Of a stretch of DNA of 64,000 bases, positions 17,975 to 25,836 are shown in pieces. Source of the stretch: G963667915 sp965197385 (GTDB taxonomy: Bacteria > Acidobacteriota > Vicinamibacteria > Vicinamibacterales > UBA823); assembly GCA_965197385.1 (NCBI GenBank), contig CBDANA010000005.1:186001-250000 (forward strand), read 5' to 3'. Within the stretch, counting starts at the first letter, position 1; each line of letters begins with the position of its first letter. The position numbers and the translations under genes were made by a program. The notes below the pieces were generated by a model. The model saw only the letters and a program-made list of their open reading frames with translations. It had not been told where the DNA came from and ran no database searches.

Positions 17975-18862
17975 CTAAGCCGCTTCCGACTGCGCTGACG
18001 AGGAGCGCAGCGACGAGGTCGGCGCACCTCCCAAATCCGAGTACGCCTCATCAGGCGTGCGATCATCGAGCGACGAGTGCGGTCGCTCGGCATTGTAGAA
18101 GTCGATCCACCGGCCGATGCTGGCCCGCGCCTCGGAGCCAACCTCGAAGTCGTGCAGGTAGACGCACTCGTACTTGAGCGAGCGCCACAGCCGCTCGATG
18201 AAGACGTTGTCCATCCAGCGGCCCTTGCCGTCCATCGAGATCTGCACGCCTGCGTCTTTGAGCGTCTGAGTGAACTCCAGGCTGGTGAACTGGCTGCCTT
18301 GGTCGGTGTTGAAGATCGCTGGCGGTCCGTACTGCGCGAGGGCTTCCGCGAGGGCCTCCACACAGAACGAGGCATCCATCGTGTTGGACAAGCGCCACGA
18401 CAGCACCTTCCGGCTGGCCCAATCCTGGATCGCGACCAGGTACAGGAAGCCGCGGTGCAGCGGAATGTACGTCACGTCGGCGCACCAGGCCTCGTTCGCA
18501 CGTTCGACCGCTCGGTCGCGCAGCAAATAGGGGTAGACCCGGTGCTCCGGGTGCGGAACCGACGTGCTCGGGCGCTGGTACAGCGCCTGGAGGCCCATCT
18601 TTCGCATCAGACGACGCACCCGCTTCCGACTGACGGCGAAGCCCTCCCGGCGCAGCCAACGCGCCATCTGCCGCGATCCGTAGAACGGGGTTTCCAGAAA
18701 TTGCTCGTCGATCCGGCGCATGAGCTCGAGAGTCAACTCACTCTCCCCGAGACCATCGTAGTAGAACGTCGAGCGCGAGATCGACACCAAGCCACACTGT
18801 CGCGAGATGCTCAGTTCGGAGTGGTTCGAGTCGATCAGCATTCGCCTTCGACCGTGACTCAA
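17975..18862 (-). CDS. IS3-family transposase OrfB (integrase core)
   Basis: Carries the IS3 HTH_21 region (SRSTFYYDG, FYGSRQMARWLRREGFAVSR) and an rve integrase core with all three acidic residues in place: Asp in EAWCADVTYIPL, Asp in IFNTDQGSQFTS and Glu in MDNVFIERLWRSLKYE, ending with FYNAERPHSSLDDRTPDEAY. The nominal start TTG 18862 overlaps the orfA stop (TTGA). The frame is -1 relative to orfA, so the active transposase is probably the OrfAB fusion made by frameshifting at T TTT TTG (18886-18880). Confidence 0.88.
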   Translation of the reverse strand: MSHGRRRMLIDSNHSELSISRQCGLVSISRSTFYYDGLGESELTLELMRRIDEQFLETPFYGSRQMARWLRREGFAVSRKRVRRLMRKMGLQALYQRPSTSVPHPEHRVYPYLLRDRAVERANEAWCADVTYIPLHRGFLYLVAIQDWASRKVLSWRLSNTMDASFCVEALAEALAQYGPPAIFNTDQGSQFTSLEFTQTLKDAGVQISMDGKGRWMDNVFIERLWRSLKYECVYLHDFEVGSEARASIGRWIDFYNAERPHSSLDDRTPDEAYSDLGGAPTSSLRSSSAQSEAA

Positions 18863-19140
18863 CGGCCGAAGGCCTTGGACAAAAAATCCTTCTCGATGAC
18901 GAGCTCGCCGACCTTCGCTCGCAGCTCCTGAATCTCCGCATCGCGAGACGCCTCTCGGCGCTGCTGGTGGTCCGAGAAGACGTCCACAAGCGCCTCCTGG
19001 GCTTTCTTCTTCCAGTTCGCGATCAGGTTCGGGTGGATCTTGTAGCGCGACGACAGCTCCGCCATCGTCTGCTCGCCGCGCAGCGCCTGCAGGGCCACGC
19101 GGGCCTTCAGCTCAGCGGGGTATTTTTTCCGTTTCTGCAT
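18859..19140 (-). CDS. IS3-family transposase OrfA (helix-turn-helix)
   Basis: The 93-residue protein has the IS3 OrfA form: MQKRKKYPAELKARVALQAL, the HTH with RYKIHPNLIANWKKKAQ, and a C-terminal leucine-zipper-like coil (AEIQELRAKVGELVIEKDFL). OrfA binds the terminal repeats. Near its 3' end the message contains T TTT TTG in register, a slippery heptamer suited to -1 frameshifting into orfB. Confidence 0.88.
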   Translation of the reverse strand: MQKRKKYPAELKARVALQALRGEQTMAELSSRYKIHPNLIANWKKKAQEALVDVFSDHQQRREASRDAEIQELRAKVGELVIEKDFLSKAFGR

Positions 19141-19208
19141 GATTCCGATCTCTCCATTCTGAGGTCGGAATCCACCTTAGCAACCTGTCCGAATTTCGGG
19201 GTCCACCT

Positions 19209-19838
19209 CTCTTCATCAAGAACTGGTGGCATGCCGGCGCCGAAGATTTTGCGGCCGTGCACTACATACTATCAGCCACCCTGTCGTTCTCGACCGTGCT
19301 CCCGGCCATCTTTGAAACGGCAGAGCTACTCCTGACCTTCAAGTGGTTCCGCACGGCTTACGCCCGTGGCCCGCGGTGGCGGCCGTGGGCCACGCGTTAC
19401 CAGATTCTGACCGTCCTCTTCGGCGCTGCGGGTCTTGCTCTCATGAGCAGGTTCATTGAGGCGCTCTTCTGCTTCGCTTGGATCGCGCCGCTAGCGGTGA
19501 CGGCCGGGATTCTGGCGCTGGTTGGCATAAGCACGCCATTTCACGCGTTGGAGCATGGCCGATACACGCAGCTATTCACGCTGGCCGCAGCTGCATTAGT
19601 ATGCGGATTCTTCTGGGAGATGTGGAACTACTTCAGCATGCCGAAATGGGAGTACGCGATCCCCTACGTGTCCCGGTTCAAGCTCTTCGAAATGCCGGTT
19701 GCCGGCTATGCCGGTTACCTGCCGTTCGGTCCACTGTGTTGGTGTCTGTGGATCGCGCTGCGCGAATTGATGCCGGAGAAAGTGCGCGTCAAACTTGTGT
19801 CAGGCAATCAGCTACCGCCCCCAGAAGGGGCGGTATGA
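19209..19838 (+). pseudogene. Membrane protein, C-terminal half (split by IS3)
   Basis: Directly after the IS3 right end the frame reads LFIKNWWHAGAEDFAAVHYI, LSFSTVLPAIFETAELLLTF, then helices around LTVLFGAAGLALMSRF, LFCFAWIAPLAVTAGILALV, LFTLAAAALVCGFFWEMWNY and ends in a CWCLWIALREL segment. It continues the topology and style of the fragment at 17281 (FEYINRL followed by NWW...). No start codon precedes it in frame close to the IS. Together the two halves would make an integral membrane protein of about 420 residues with some ten helices. Confidence 0.62.
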
Positions 19839-19990
19839 TGCAGGCGCCTCGAAGGGGCCGGCGGTTGGCCGAGTTCTAGCTTCTCCTGCTTCTTCTCCTC
19901 CGCTTCTTGAACAAGGCCAGTTTGGAGACGGCGATGTCTGGAGCTTCGAGGAAATCGTCTGACTGGTAAACTAGCGGGGAGGACTAGTTC

Positions 19991-20155
19991 ATGCGGCCCT
20001 GTCCGTCATGTGGATCGCACAATTTCGATCGGCTGCATAGGCGACCCCATGAGTGGCTCATTAGCTTCATGAGCCGGAGACGCCTATTCCGTCGTCGCGG
20101 GTGTAGGCGGCGTTGGTGGGGAACGCCGGAGAGGCCAGTCACGGCCTCAGCTTGA
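19991..20155 (+). CDS. 54-residue zinc-ribbon-like protein, one knuckle altered
   Basis: ATG 19991 gives a small basic protein. It starts MRPCPSCGSHNFDRLHRRPH, has a central amphipathic EWLISFMSRRRLF, then RRRGCRRRWWG. The layout matches small zinc-ribbon proteins that pair an N-terminal CPSC with a YRCxxCxRRFW knuckle, but here the first Cys of the second pair is Arg (RGC), so a four-Cys site cannot form. GGGGAGGAC eight bases upstream is a fair ribosome site. It lies between the split membrane gene and a damaged aminotransferase and may itself be decaying. Confidence 0.5.
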   Translation: MRPCPSCGSHNFDRLHRRPHEWLISFMSRRRLFRRRGCRRRWWGTPERPVTASA

Positions 20156-20157
20156 CA

Positions 20158-20961
20158 ATGCCCTCTGTAATGTTTTCCACGAGGATTCCGGCCGACCTTC
20201 GGCCCAATCCGCTCACGCGCACGCTGCGCCGCCTCCGGCGGCAAGGCACGCCAATTCTCGATCTGACCGAATCGAATCCCACCCGGGTCGGATTGCGCTA
20301 TCCCCCGGGGCTGTTCGACGGATTGGCGGGCGGCGCCGCGACCTACGATCCCGACCCGCTCGGCGCGGTGGCGGCGCGGGCCGCGGTCGCGGCGTACATC
20401 GAGGCCGAAGGCATCAGGGTCCGGCCGGAGCAGGTCGTGCTGACGGCCAGCACCAGCGACGCGTATGCGCTGCTGTTCAAGGTGCTATGCGATCCAGGCG
20501 ATGAGGTGCTCATGCCGCAGCTCAAGTTGTCGTGGATGGCAATCGGCGGCGCCGAGCCCATGGTCAAGGCGGCGGTCAGCCGGTTGGAACTGGCGTGCGA
20601 CACCTACCTGTCCGTGGCGTCGCCGGTACAGCACGCGTTACCCCAGCTCTTGACTCGTGGTCTGGCGATTCGTGCCCAGATCGACGCGCGATTGCGGCGC
20701 AACCTGGAGACGTTGCGCGAGGCGGCGGTCCGGCGCACGGAGTGTCACGTGCTCCCGGTCGAAGGCGGGTGGTCGGCAATCGTGCAGGTGCCGGCAACCG
20801 TCGGCGAAGAGCGGCGGGTGCTGGACCTCCTGGAGTATCACCAGGTACTCGTCCATCCCGGATACTTCTTCGACTTTCAGACCGAGGCATTCCTGGTGTG
20901 CAGCTTGCTCCCGGAGCCGGGCGTCTTCGACGAAGCCCTACCGCATCTGTTTACTGACTGA
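20158..20961 (+). pseudogene. PLP aminotransferase (class I/II) with internal core deletion
   Basis: The N-terminal part is a good class I/II aminotransferase: ILDLTESNPTRVGLRYPPGL, GAATYDPDPLGAVAARAAVA, VVLTASTSDAYALLFKVLCD. After PGDEVLMP it jumps to QLKLSWMAIGGAEPMVKAA, then ELACDTYLSVASPVQHALPQ and the C-terminal small domain. About 140 residues that normally lie between, with the Asn/Asp/Tyr PLP contacts and the Schiff-base Lys (LSKSxGLPQLKL region), are missing although the frame stays open. It cannot be an active transaminase. Starts at ATG 20158 or 20170. Confidence 0.78.
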
Positions 20962-21057
20962 CCAATGGTCTTCCTGTCTCCTAACTCCTAATCTCTCACA
21001 TTCTAGCCCCACCGTTCATGGTACAATATCTGACGTATGTACCTGTTTAGTTACTTA

Positions 21058-21118
21058 GCAGCCCGCGGTGAACGTCCCGCTTCGCACCGAATGCAGCAGG
21101 ACGTTCACCGCGGGCTGC
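21058..21118. mobile_element. Mini palindromic element (61 bp, two ends only)
   Basis: GCAGCCCGCGGTGAACGTCC at 21058 and its reverse complement ending 21118 form a nearly perfect long hairpin with a 20-nt middle. TA precedes it (21056-21057). The ends match the larger family with matched G/C changes in both arms, but the core is gone. The hairpin lies at the 5' end of the M23 peptidase gene, and the frame runs through it. Confidence 0.75.
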
Positions 21119-22374
21119 TGTTAGTCATCACAGTCGGGTTGGGGTGGTCGTTCGTCAGTTGCGCGCCTGCGGAGTCCGAGCCGGTGCCGGTCTCCTCCCA
21201 GGGAGTCGACATCGAGCTCGCGGCCGAGACGCGGACCGTCGAAGGGGTTGTCCCGCGCAATGCGACGTTCGCCGGCTTGCTCCAGTCGCACGGCCTGTCG
21301 AACAATCTGATCGCCGCCATTGTGGACCAGACGCGCGAGGTGTTCGATCCCAGGCGGCTGCGGGCGCAGAATGCTTACCAGTTGGTGACGGAGCCCGACG
21401 GCAGCCTGCGGCAGTTCGAGTACCACATTGACTCCGACAGCTTCCTGCAGATCCGGCGGGCGTCGAGTGAGAGATCCCGGTTCGAGGCGGTGGTCGTGCC
21501 CTATGTGAAGGAGCGGGCGGTCATTGCCCTGAGCGGTACGATCGACGAGACCCGCTCGTCGCTCGTGGCGGCCGTGGATGACGCCGGCGAGCAGGTGCTG
21601 CTGGCCATTACCATGGCCGACGTGCTGGGCGGCGAGATTGACTTCAACAACGATTTACGGCGGGGCGACTCGTTCAGCGTGGTCTTCGAGCGGTTCCTTC
21701 GCGAGGATCGGTACGACGACTACGGCAATGTCCTGGCGGTCGAGTTCAACAACGACGGCCGCCGGGTGCGGGCCATCCGGTTCACGCCGCCCGGAGGCGA
21801 TCCGGGGTACTACGATGACCAGGGACGGTCGCTGAAGCGGATGTTTCTCCGGTCGCCGCTCCGCTTCGAGCCGCGGATTACGTCGCGCTTCTCACGCAGC
21901 CGGATGCATCCGATTCTCGGGGAACACCGTGCGCACCTGGGAGTGGACTACGGCGCAGCCACCGGCACCCCGGTCATTGCCGTGTCGAACGGCACGGTCG
22001 TGTCGGCGGCCCGGAGCGGTGGGTCCGGTCGGATGCTGCGTCTGCGACACGCCGGCGGGTACGAGACGTACTATCTGCATCTGTCGTCGTTCGCCACGGG
22101 CCTGCGGCCGGGCGCGCGAGTAACACAGGGGCAGCTGATCGGCCGCGTGGGATCGACTGGCCTGACCACCGGCCCTCATCTCGACTATCGCTTGAAGAAG
22201 AACGGGGTCTTTGTCGATCCGCTCGTCGAGCACCGCAAAATGCCCCCCGGCGAGCCGATTCCGGCCGAGCATCTGAACGCATTCCGCGCCGCGCGCGACC
22301 ACGTGTTGGGCCTGTTCGTGACCTCGCCCTCGGGGCCGGTCGCCCTGGCCGCCGCTGCCGCCGGCGCCCCCTGA
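21091..22374 (+). CDS. M23-family metallopeptidase (peptidoglycan endopeptidase), exported
   Basis: From ATG 21091 the protein has a signal or lipoprotein leader (LLLVITVGLGWSFVSCAPAE, with a possible lipobox Cys), a LysM/opacity-like stalk (TFAGLLQSHGLSNNLIAAIV; LRAQNAYQLVTEPDGSLRQF) and a C-terminal M23 domain. That domain has zinc ligands in HPILGEHRAHLGVDYGA, then GYETYYLHLSSF and TGPHLDYRLKKNG; the usual HxH here reads HLD, a variant also seen in other M23 proteins. The start region, including an alternative ATG at 21037, lies in a mini palindromic element, so the N-terminus is partly element-derived. TACAAT at 21022-21027 may be a -10 box. Likely cell-wall remodelling in the periplasm. 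Confidence 0.82.
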   Translation: MQQDVHRGLLLVITVGLGWSFVSCAPAESEPVPVSSQGVDIELAAETRTVEGVVPRNATFAGLLQSHGLSNNLIAAIVDQTREVFDPRRLRAQNAYQLVTEPDGSLRQFEYHIDSDSFLQIRRASSERSRFEAVVVPYVKERAVIALSGTIDETRSSLVAAVDDAGEQVLLAITMADVLGGEIDFNNDLRRGDSFSVVFERFLREDRYDDYGNVLAVEFNNDGRRVRAIRFTPPGGDPGYYDDQGRSLKRMFLRSPLRFEPRITSRFSRSRMHPILGEHRAHLGVDYGAATGTPVIAVSNGTVVSAARSGGSGRMLRLRHAGGYETYYLHLSSFATGLRPGARVTQGQLIGRVGSTGLTTGPHLDYRLKKNGVFVDPLVEHRKMPPGEPIPAEHLNAFRAARDHVLGLFVTSPSGPVALAAAAAGAP

Positions 22375-22382
22375 TCGCCCGC

Positions 22383-22456
22383 CCGGCTCTCGGCTTTCGG
22401 CACCGCCCGGCCTCGGTCCGCGACGTTGCGTCAGCGTCCGAGAGCCCAGAGCCGAG
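22383..22456. repeat. REP-like palindrome (CTCTCGGC family), copy 1
   Basis: CCGGCTCTCGGCTTTCGG at 22383-22400 pairs with CCGAGAGCCCAGAGCCGAG at 22438-22456 (two mismatches). The same arm recurs at 29281 and 54048/54103. It lies between the M23 gene and the DUF1015 gene and may act as a bidirectional transcript end, but there is no U-tract. Confidence 0.55.
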
Positions 22457-22471
22457 CTAACATAGGGCCCG

Positions 22472-23713
22472 ATGGCCGTCATTCGTCCGTTCCGAGCCTT
22501 GCGTCCCGCGCTCGAGGTCGTGTCACGCGTCGCGTCGGTGCCGTACGACGTGGTGAGCCGCGATGAGGCACGGGCCCTGGCGCAGAACGAACCGCTGAGT
22601 TTTCTGCATGTCTCGCGCGCCGAGATCGACCTGCCCGCCGGAACGGATCCGTATGCCGACGAGGTCTACGTAAAGGCGACCGACGCCTTCCGGGGCCTCC
22701 GGCGGCGCGCGCCGTTCGTGCGCGACGCCGAGGCGTCGTTCTACATCTACCGCCTGACCGCCCACGGGCAGAGCCAGACCGGCGTGGCGGCCTGTTGGTC
22801 GCTGGACGAGTACGACCGGGGGGCGATCAAGAAACACGAACACACACGCCGGGACAAGGAGGACGATCGCACACGACACATGCTGGCCCTGGGCGCGCAG
22901 ACCGGGCTGGTGTTCCTGACCTATCGCGCGGTGCCGGCGATTGCCGCGATTGCCCGGCGCGTGTGTGAAGCCGCTCCGGAGGTCGATTTCGAGGCGGCCG
23001 ACGGCGTACGCCACACGATCTGGCGCGCGGCGACCGGAGAGAACGGCGCGCTCATGGCGGCGTTCGCCGCCGTGCCGGCCCTGTACATCGCCGACGGTCA
23101 TCATCGGGTCGCCAGCGCCGCGCGCGCGCGCGCCGAGCTGACGGCCACGACGCCCGCGGCACCTGGCGACGCGGAAGGGGGCGTCGATACGGTGCTCGCC
23201 GTGGCGTTTCCGCACACCGAGGTGCGCATCCTGCCGTATAATCGGATCGTCGCCGGTCTCGCCGGACGATCGCCGGCCGAGCTGCGCGACGCCATTGCTG
23301 CGAGGTGTCCAGTGCGCGCCGGTGCGCCGGCACCGTCGCGTGCTGGCGAAGTGTCGATGTATCTCGACGGCCGCTGGCACGCGGTGGACCTCGAGTCGGT
23401 CGAGGTGGCGCCGGCAGCGGGGCGCGCCGACCGCCTCGATGTGGCCAGGTTGCACGCCGGGATCGTCGGGCCGTTGCTCGGGATCGGTGACGTCCGACAG
23501 GATCCGAGAATCGACTTCGTTGGCGGCGCCTGCGGACCGTCGCCGTTGCAGGCTCTGGTGGATTGCGGCCGGGCCGCTGTGGCCTTTTCGATGTATCCGG
23601 TCACGGTGGACGACCTGATGGCGGTCTCCGACGAAGGCGGCATCATGCCGCCGAAGTCGACCTGGTTCGAGCCGAAACTGCGTGACGGGCTGTTGGTCCA
23701 CCTCCTCGCATGA
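22472..23713 (+). CDS. DUF1015-family protein
   Basis: A 413-residue cytosolic protein of the DUF1015 family: MAVIRPFRALRP, VASVPYDVVSRDEARALA, FYIYRLTAHGQSQTGVAACW, KKHEHTRRDKEDDRTRHML, ALYIADGHHRVASAARAR and TVDDLMAVSDEGGIMPPKS, the last being the family's C-terminal signature. The biochemical role is not established; the family is often found beside serine-biosynthesis genes, and here serC begins 34 bp downstream, suggesting one operon. Other than this linkage no function can be assigned. The gene looks intact. Confidence 0.88.
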   Translation: MAVIRPFRALRPALEVVSRVASVPYDVVSRDEARALAQNEPLSFLHVSRAEIDLPAGTDPYADEVYVKATDAFRGLRRRAPFVRDAEASFYIYRLTAHGQSQTGVAACWSLDEYDRGAIKKHEHTRRDKEDDRTRHMLALGAQTGLVFLTYRAVPAIAAIARRVCEAAPEVDFEAADGVRHTIWRAATGENGALMAAFAAVPALYIADGHHRVASAARARAELTATTPAAPGDAEGGVDTVLAVAFPHTEVRILPYNRIVAGLAGRSPAELRDAIAARCPVRAGAPAPSRAGEVSMYLDGRWHAVDLESVEVAPAAGRADRLDVARLHAGIVGPLLGIGDVRQDPRIDFVGGACGPSPLQALVDCGRAAVAFSMYPVTVDDLMAVSDEGGIMPPKSTWFEPKLRDGLLVHLLA

Positions 23714-23747
23714 GCGGCAGCATCTTCCGACACGACCGGCGGCGTTC

Positions 23748-24836
23748 ATGACCACTCCTCGCATCTTCAACTTCAGCTCGGGTCCGGCGGTGTTGCCCGA
23801 GCCGGTGCTCGAGGAAGCCCAGCGCGACCTGATGGCGCTTCCAGGCGTCGGCATGTCGGTGCTCGAGATCAGCCACCGGTCCCCGCACTTCGACGCAATC
23901 CTGGAGGCGGCCGAGGCGGAGCTGCGTGTACTCGCCGGCATTCCGTCCACACATCGCGTGCTGTTCGTGCAGGGTGGCGCCAGCCTGCAGTTCACGATGG
24001 TGCCGATGAACCTGCTCACCGCCGACGGCACCGCCGACTACCTCGTGACCGGCGTCTGGTCGAAGAAGGCGGTGAAGGAAGCCGAGAAGATCGGCCGCGT
24101 GCACGTCGCGGCGTCGACCGAGCCGGACGGATTCGTCAAGGTGCCGTCAGTGCGCGACCTGGCCCTGACGCCTAGCGCGGCGTACGTGCACATGACGTCG
24201 AACAACACTATCTATGGCACCCAGTGGCACAACGTGCCGGAGGTCGGCGCCGCGCCGCTGGTGAGCGATATGTCCTCCGACATCCTGAGCCGGCCTGTGC
24301 CGGTCGAGCGCCACGGCGTGATCTACGCCGGTGCGCAGAAGAACCTCGGGCCGGCCGGCGTGACGCTGCTCATCGTGCGAGAGGACTTGCTGGAGCGCTC
24401 GTCCGCGTCCCTGCCCTCGATGCTGAGCTATCGCGTGCTGGCCCAAGGCGCGTCGCGTTACAACACCCCGCCGGTCTTCGGCGTCTATCTCCTGCGGCTC
24501 GTTCTGCGCTGGCTGCACGATGCCGGCGGATTGACGGCGCTGGCGGCGCGCAACGCGCGGAAGGCGGCGAGGCTCTACGCCGAGATCGATCGCACGGGGT
24601 TCTACCGCGGCGTCGCTGAGCCGGAGAGTCGATCGTGTATGAACGTCACCTTCCGGGTGCCGAGCGCCGACCTCGACGACCTGTTCGTGCGCGAGGCGGC
24701 CGCGGCCGGGCTGGACGGCGTCAAGGGCCATCGCTCGCTCGGTGGGCTGCGCGCGTCCATCTACAACGCCATGCCGGAGGCCGGCGTGGACGCCCTGGCC
24801 CAGTTCATGCGCGAGTTCGAGCGCACGCGTGGGTAG
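23748..24836 (+). CDS. serC: Phosphoserine aminotransferase
   Basis: PLP enzyme converting 3-phosphohydroxypyruvate and glutamate to phosphoserine (also used in B6 synthesis). The 362-residue protein starts MTTPRIFNFSSGPAVLPEPV and has the conserved EISHRSPHFDAI, LFVQGGASLQFTMVPMNL, VHMTSNNTIYGTQW, VSDMSSDILSRPV and the Schiff-base Lys in YAGAQKNLGPAG, ending with GLDGVKGHRSLGGLRASIYN. Start ATG 23748 matches the family N-terminus; the frame is open 66 bp further upstream without similarity. It is paired with the DUF1015 gene. Followed by a strong inverted repeat at 24841. Confidence 0.95.
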   Translation: MTTPRIFNFSSGPAVLPEPVLEEAQRDLMALPGVGMSVLEISHRSPHFDAILEAAEAELRVLAGIPSTHRVLFVQGGASLQFTMVPMNLLTADGTADYLVTGVWSKKAVKEAEKIGRVHVAASTEPDGFVKVPSVRDLALTPSAAYVHMTSNNTIYGTQWHNVPEVGAAPLVSDMSSDILSRPVPVERHGVIYAGAQKNLGPAGVTLLIVREDLLERSSASLPSMLSYRVLAQGASRYNTPPVFGVYLLRLVLRWLHDAGGLTALAARNARKAARLYAEIDRTGFYRGVAEPESRSCMNVTFRVPSADLDDLFVREAAAAGLDGVKGHRSLGGLRASIYNAMPEAGVDALAQFMREFERTRG

Positions 24837-24840
24837 AGAT

Positions 24841-24865
24841 GCGCAAAACAGGCCAGTTTTTGCGC
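24841..24865. repeat. Inverted repeat between serC and the desaturase gene
   Basis: GCGCAAAAC (24841-24849) and GTTTTTGCGC (24856-24865) form a 9-10 bp stem with a short AGGCCA loop, starting four bases after the serC stop. It could end serC transcription or be an operator for the desaturase. No U-run follows the stem, so I slightly favour an operator or attenuator. Confidence 0.45.
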
Positions 24866-24959
24866 GTCGATTGGGATTGTGGTAGCCTTGGCGGTCTGTT
24901 TTCTCCGGTTTTTGCTCCCAGGGACCGGCAGCGCATCGGTTCAGCCTCGGAGGGTTTGC

Positions 24960-25703
24960 GTGTCTCCTTCTCTGATCATGACGCTCATTGCGATCGTTGT
25001 CATCGTGCAGATCGCTGTTTTCAGCACGACGATCTACCTGCATCGAAGCGTGACCCATCGCGCGATCGTCCTGCATCCGGTGGTGGCGTTCGGCTTTCGC
25101 CTGGCGCTGTGGTTGACGACCGGCATCGTCCCCAAGGAGTGGGTGGCGGTCCACCGGAAGCACCATGCGTTCACCGACGAGGAGGGCGATCCGCACAGTC
25201 CGCGTCTGGCCGGGTTCTGGTCGGTGCAACTCGGCAACATCTTTCATTACGTGCGCGAAGCGCGGAACCCCGAGGTGGTGGCGACGTACGCGAAGGATGT
25301 CAAGGACGACGCGTGGGACCGCTATCTGTTGAACCACGGGACAACGGGGCTACTCGTCGGGGTGGTCATCCTCTGCTCGGTCCTGGGCGTCGGCTGGGGG
25401 CTGCTCGCAGGGGCGACGCACGCCATCCTGTACGTCTTCGTCCTGTCACCGTCGATCAACGGACTCTGTCACGTCTTGGGCTACAGGAACTTCGACAACA
25501 CGGCGACCAACTTGCAGTCGCTTGCGTTTCTGACCGGCGGCGAAGGTCTCCACAACAACCACCACGGGTTCCCGCGCAGTCCGAAGTTCAGCTATCGCGT
25601 CGGCGAGTTCGATCCGGCCTGGCCCGTCATCTGGATACTGACGAAGCTCCGATTGGCCAAGCCCTACAAGACGATCGACCAGGCGCTAATGCAAGAGTCC
25701 TAG
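24960..25703 (+). CDS. Acyl-CoA/acyl-lipid desaturase (membrane fatty-acid desaturase)
   Basis: A di-iron membrane desaturase that introduces a double bond in acyl chains. The 247-residue protein has the three His boxes in order: HRSVTHR after the first helix, HRKHHAF, and HNNHHGFPRS near the C-terminus, with membrane segments (LIAIVVIVQIAVFSTTIYLH; GVVILCSVLGVGWGLLAG) between. GTG 24960 is chosen because GGAGG lies seven bases upstream; ATG 24978 is an alternative. It is shorter than many delta-9 desaturases at both ends but no key His is missing. Regulation may involve the upstream inverted repeat. Electron donor and regiospecificity cannot be told. Confidence 0.88.
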   Translation: MSPSLIMTLIAIVVIVQIAVFSTTIYLHRSVTHRAIVLHPVVAFGFRLALWLTTGIVPKEWVAVHRKHHAFTDEEGDPHSPRLAGFWSVQLGNIFHYVREARNPEVVATYAKDVKDDAWDRYLLNHGTTGLLVGVVILCSVLGVGWGLLAGATHAILYVFVLSPSINGLCHVLGYRNFDNTATNLQSLAFLTGGEGLHNNHHGFPRSPKFSYRVGEFDPAWPVIWILTKLRLAKPYKTIDQALMQES

Positions 25704-25836
25704 CACGAATCGTCGAGCGCCAACCTTGGCTCGGCGTGTGATGAAACTCAGGCTTATGTGGTCCCTTGATTGTGGTGCGACTGCGGGCGCCGGTGGCGTA
25801 CGCTCGTCCGATGACCCACGCGGATCTGGTCGTTGC

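Larger units (their letters stand above)
17915..19205 (-). mobile_element. IS3-family insertion sequence (1291 bp)
   Basis: Bounded by imperfect 20-bp inverted repeats: TGGACCCCATCCTTTGGACA at 17915-17934 and the complement of TGTCCGAATTTCGGGGTCCA at 19186-19205. It carries two overlapping minus-strand frames, orfA and orfB. It interrupts a membrane-protein gene. I see no 3-4 bp target duplication (GGG on the left, CCT on the right), and simple removal of the element does not restore the host frame exactly, so the site has been altered since insertion. The element itself looks intact. Confidence 0.85.

Noticed and set aside
17915..19205. A clear target-site duplication for the IS3 element
   Set aside because: Left GGG and right CCT do not match, and other offsets give no better repeat.
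22523..24031. Long minus-strand frames opposite DUF1015 and serC
   Set aside because: Low-complexity Arg/His-rich translation without motifs; the plus strand genes are unambiguous.
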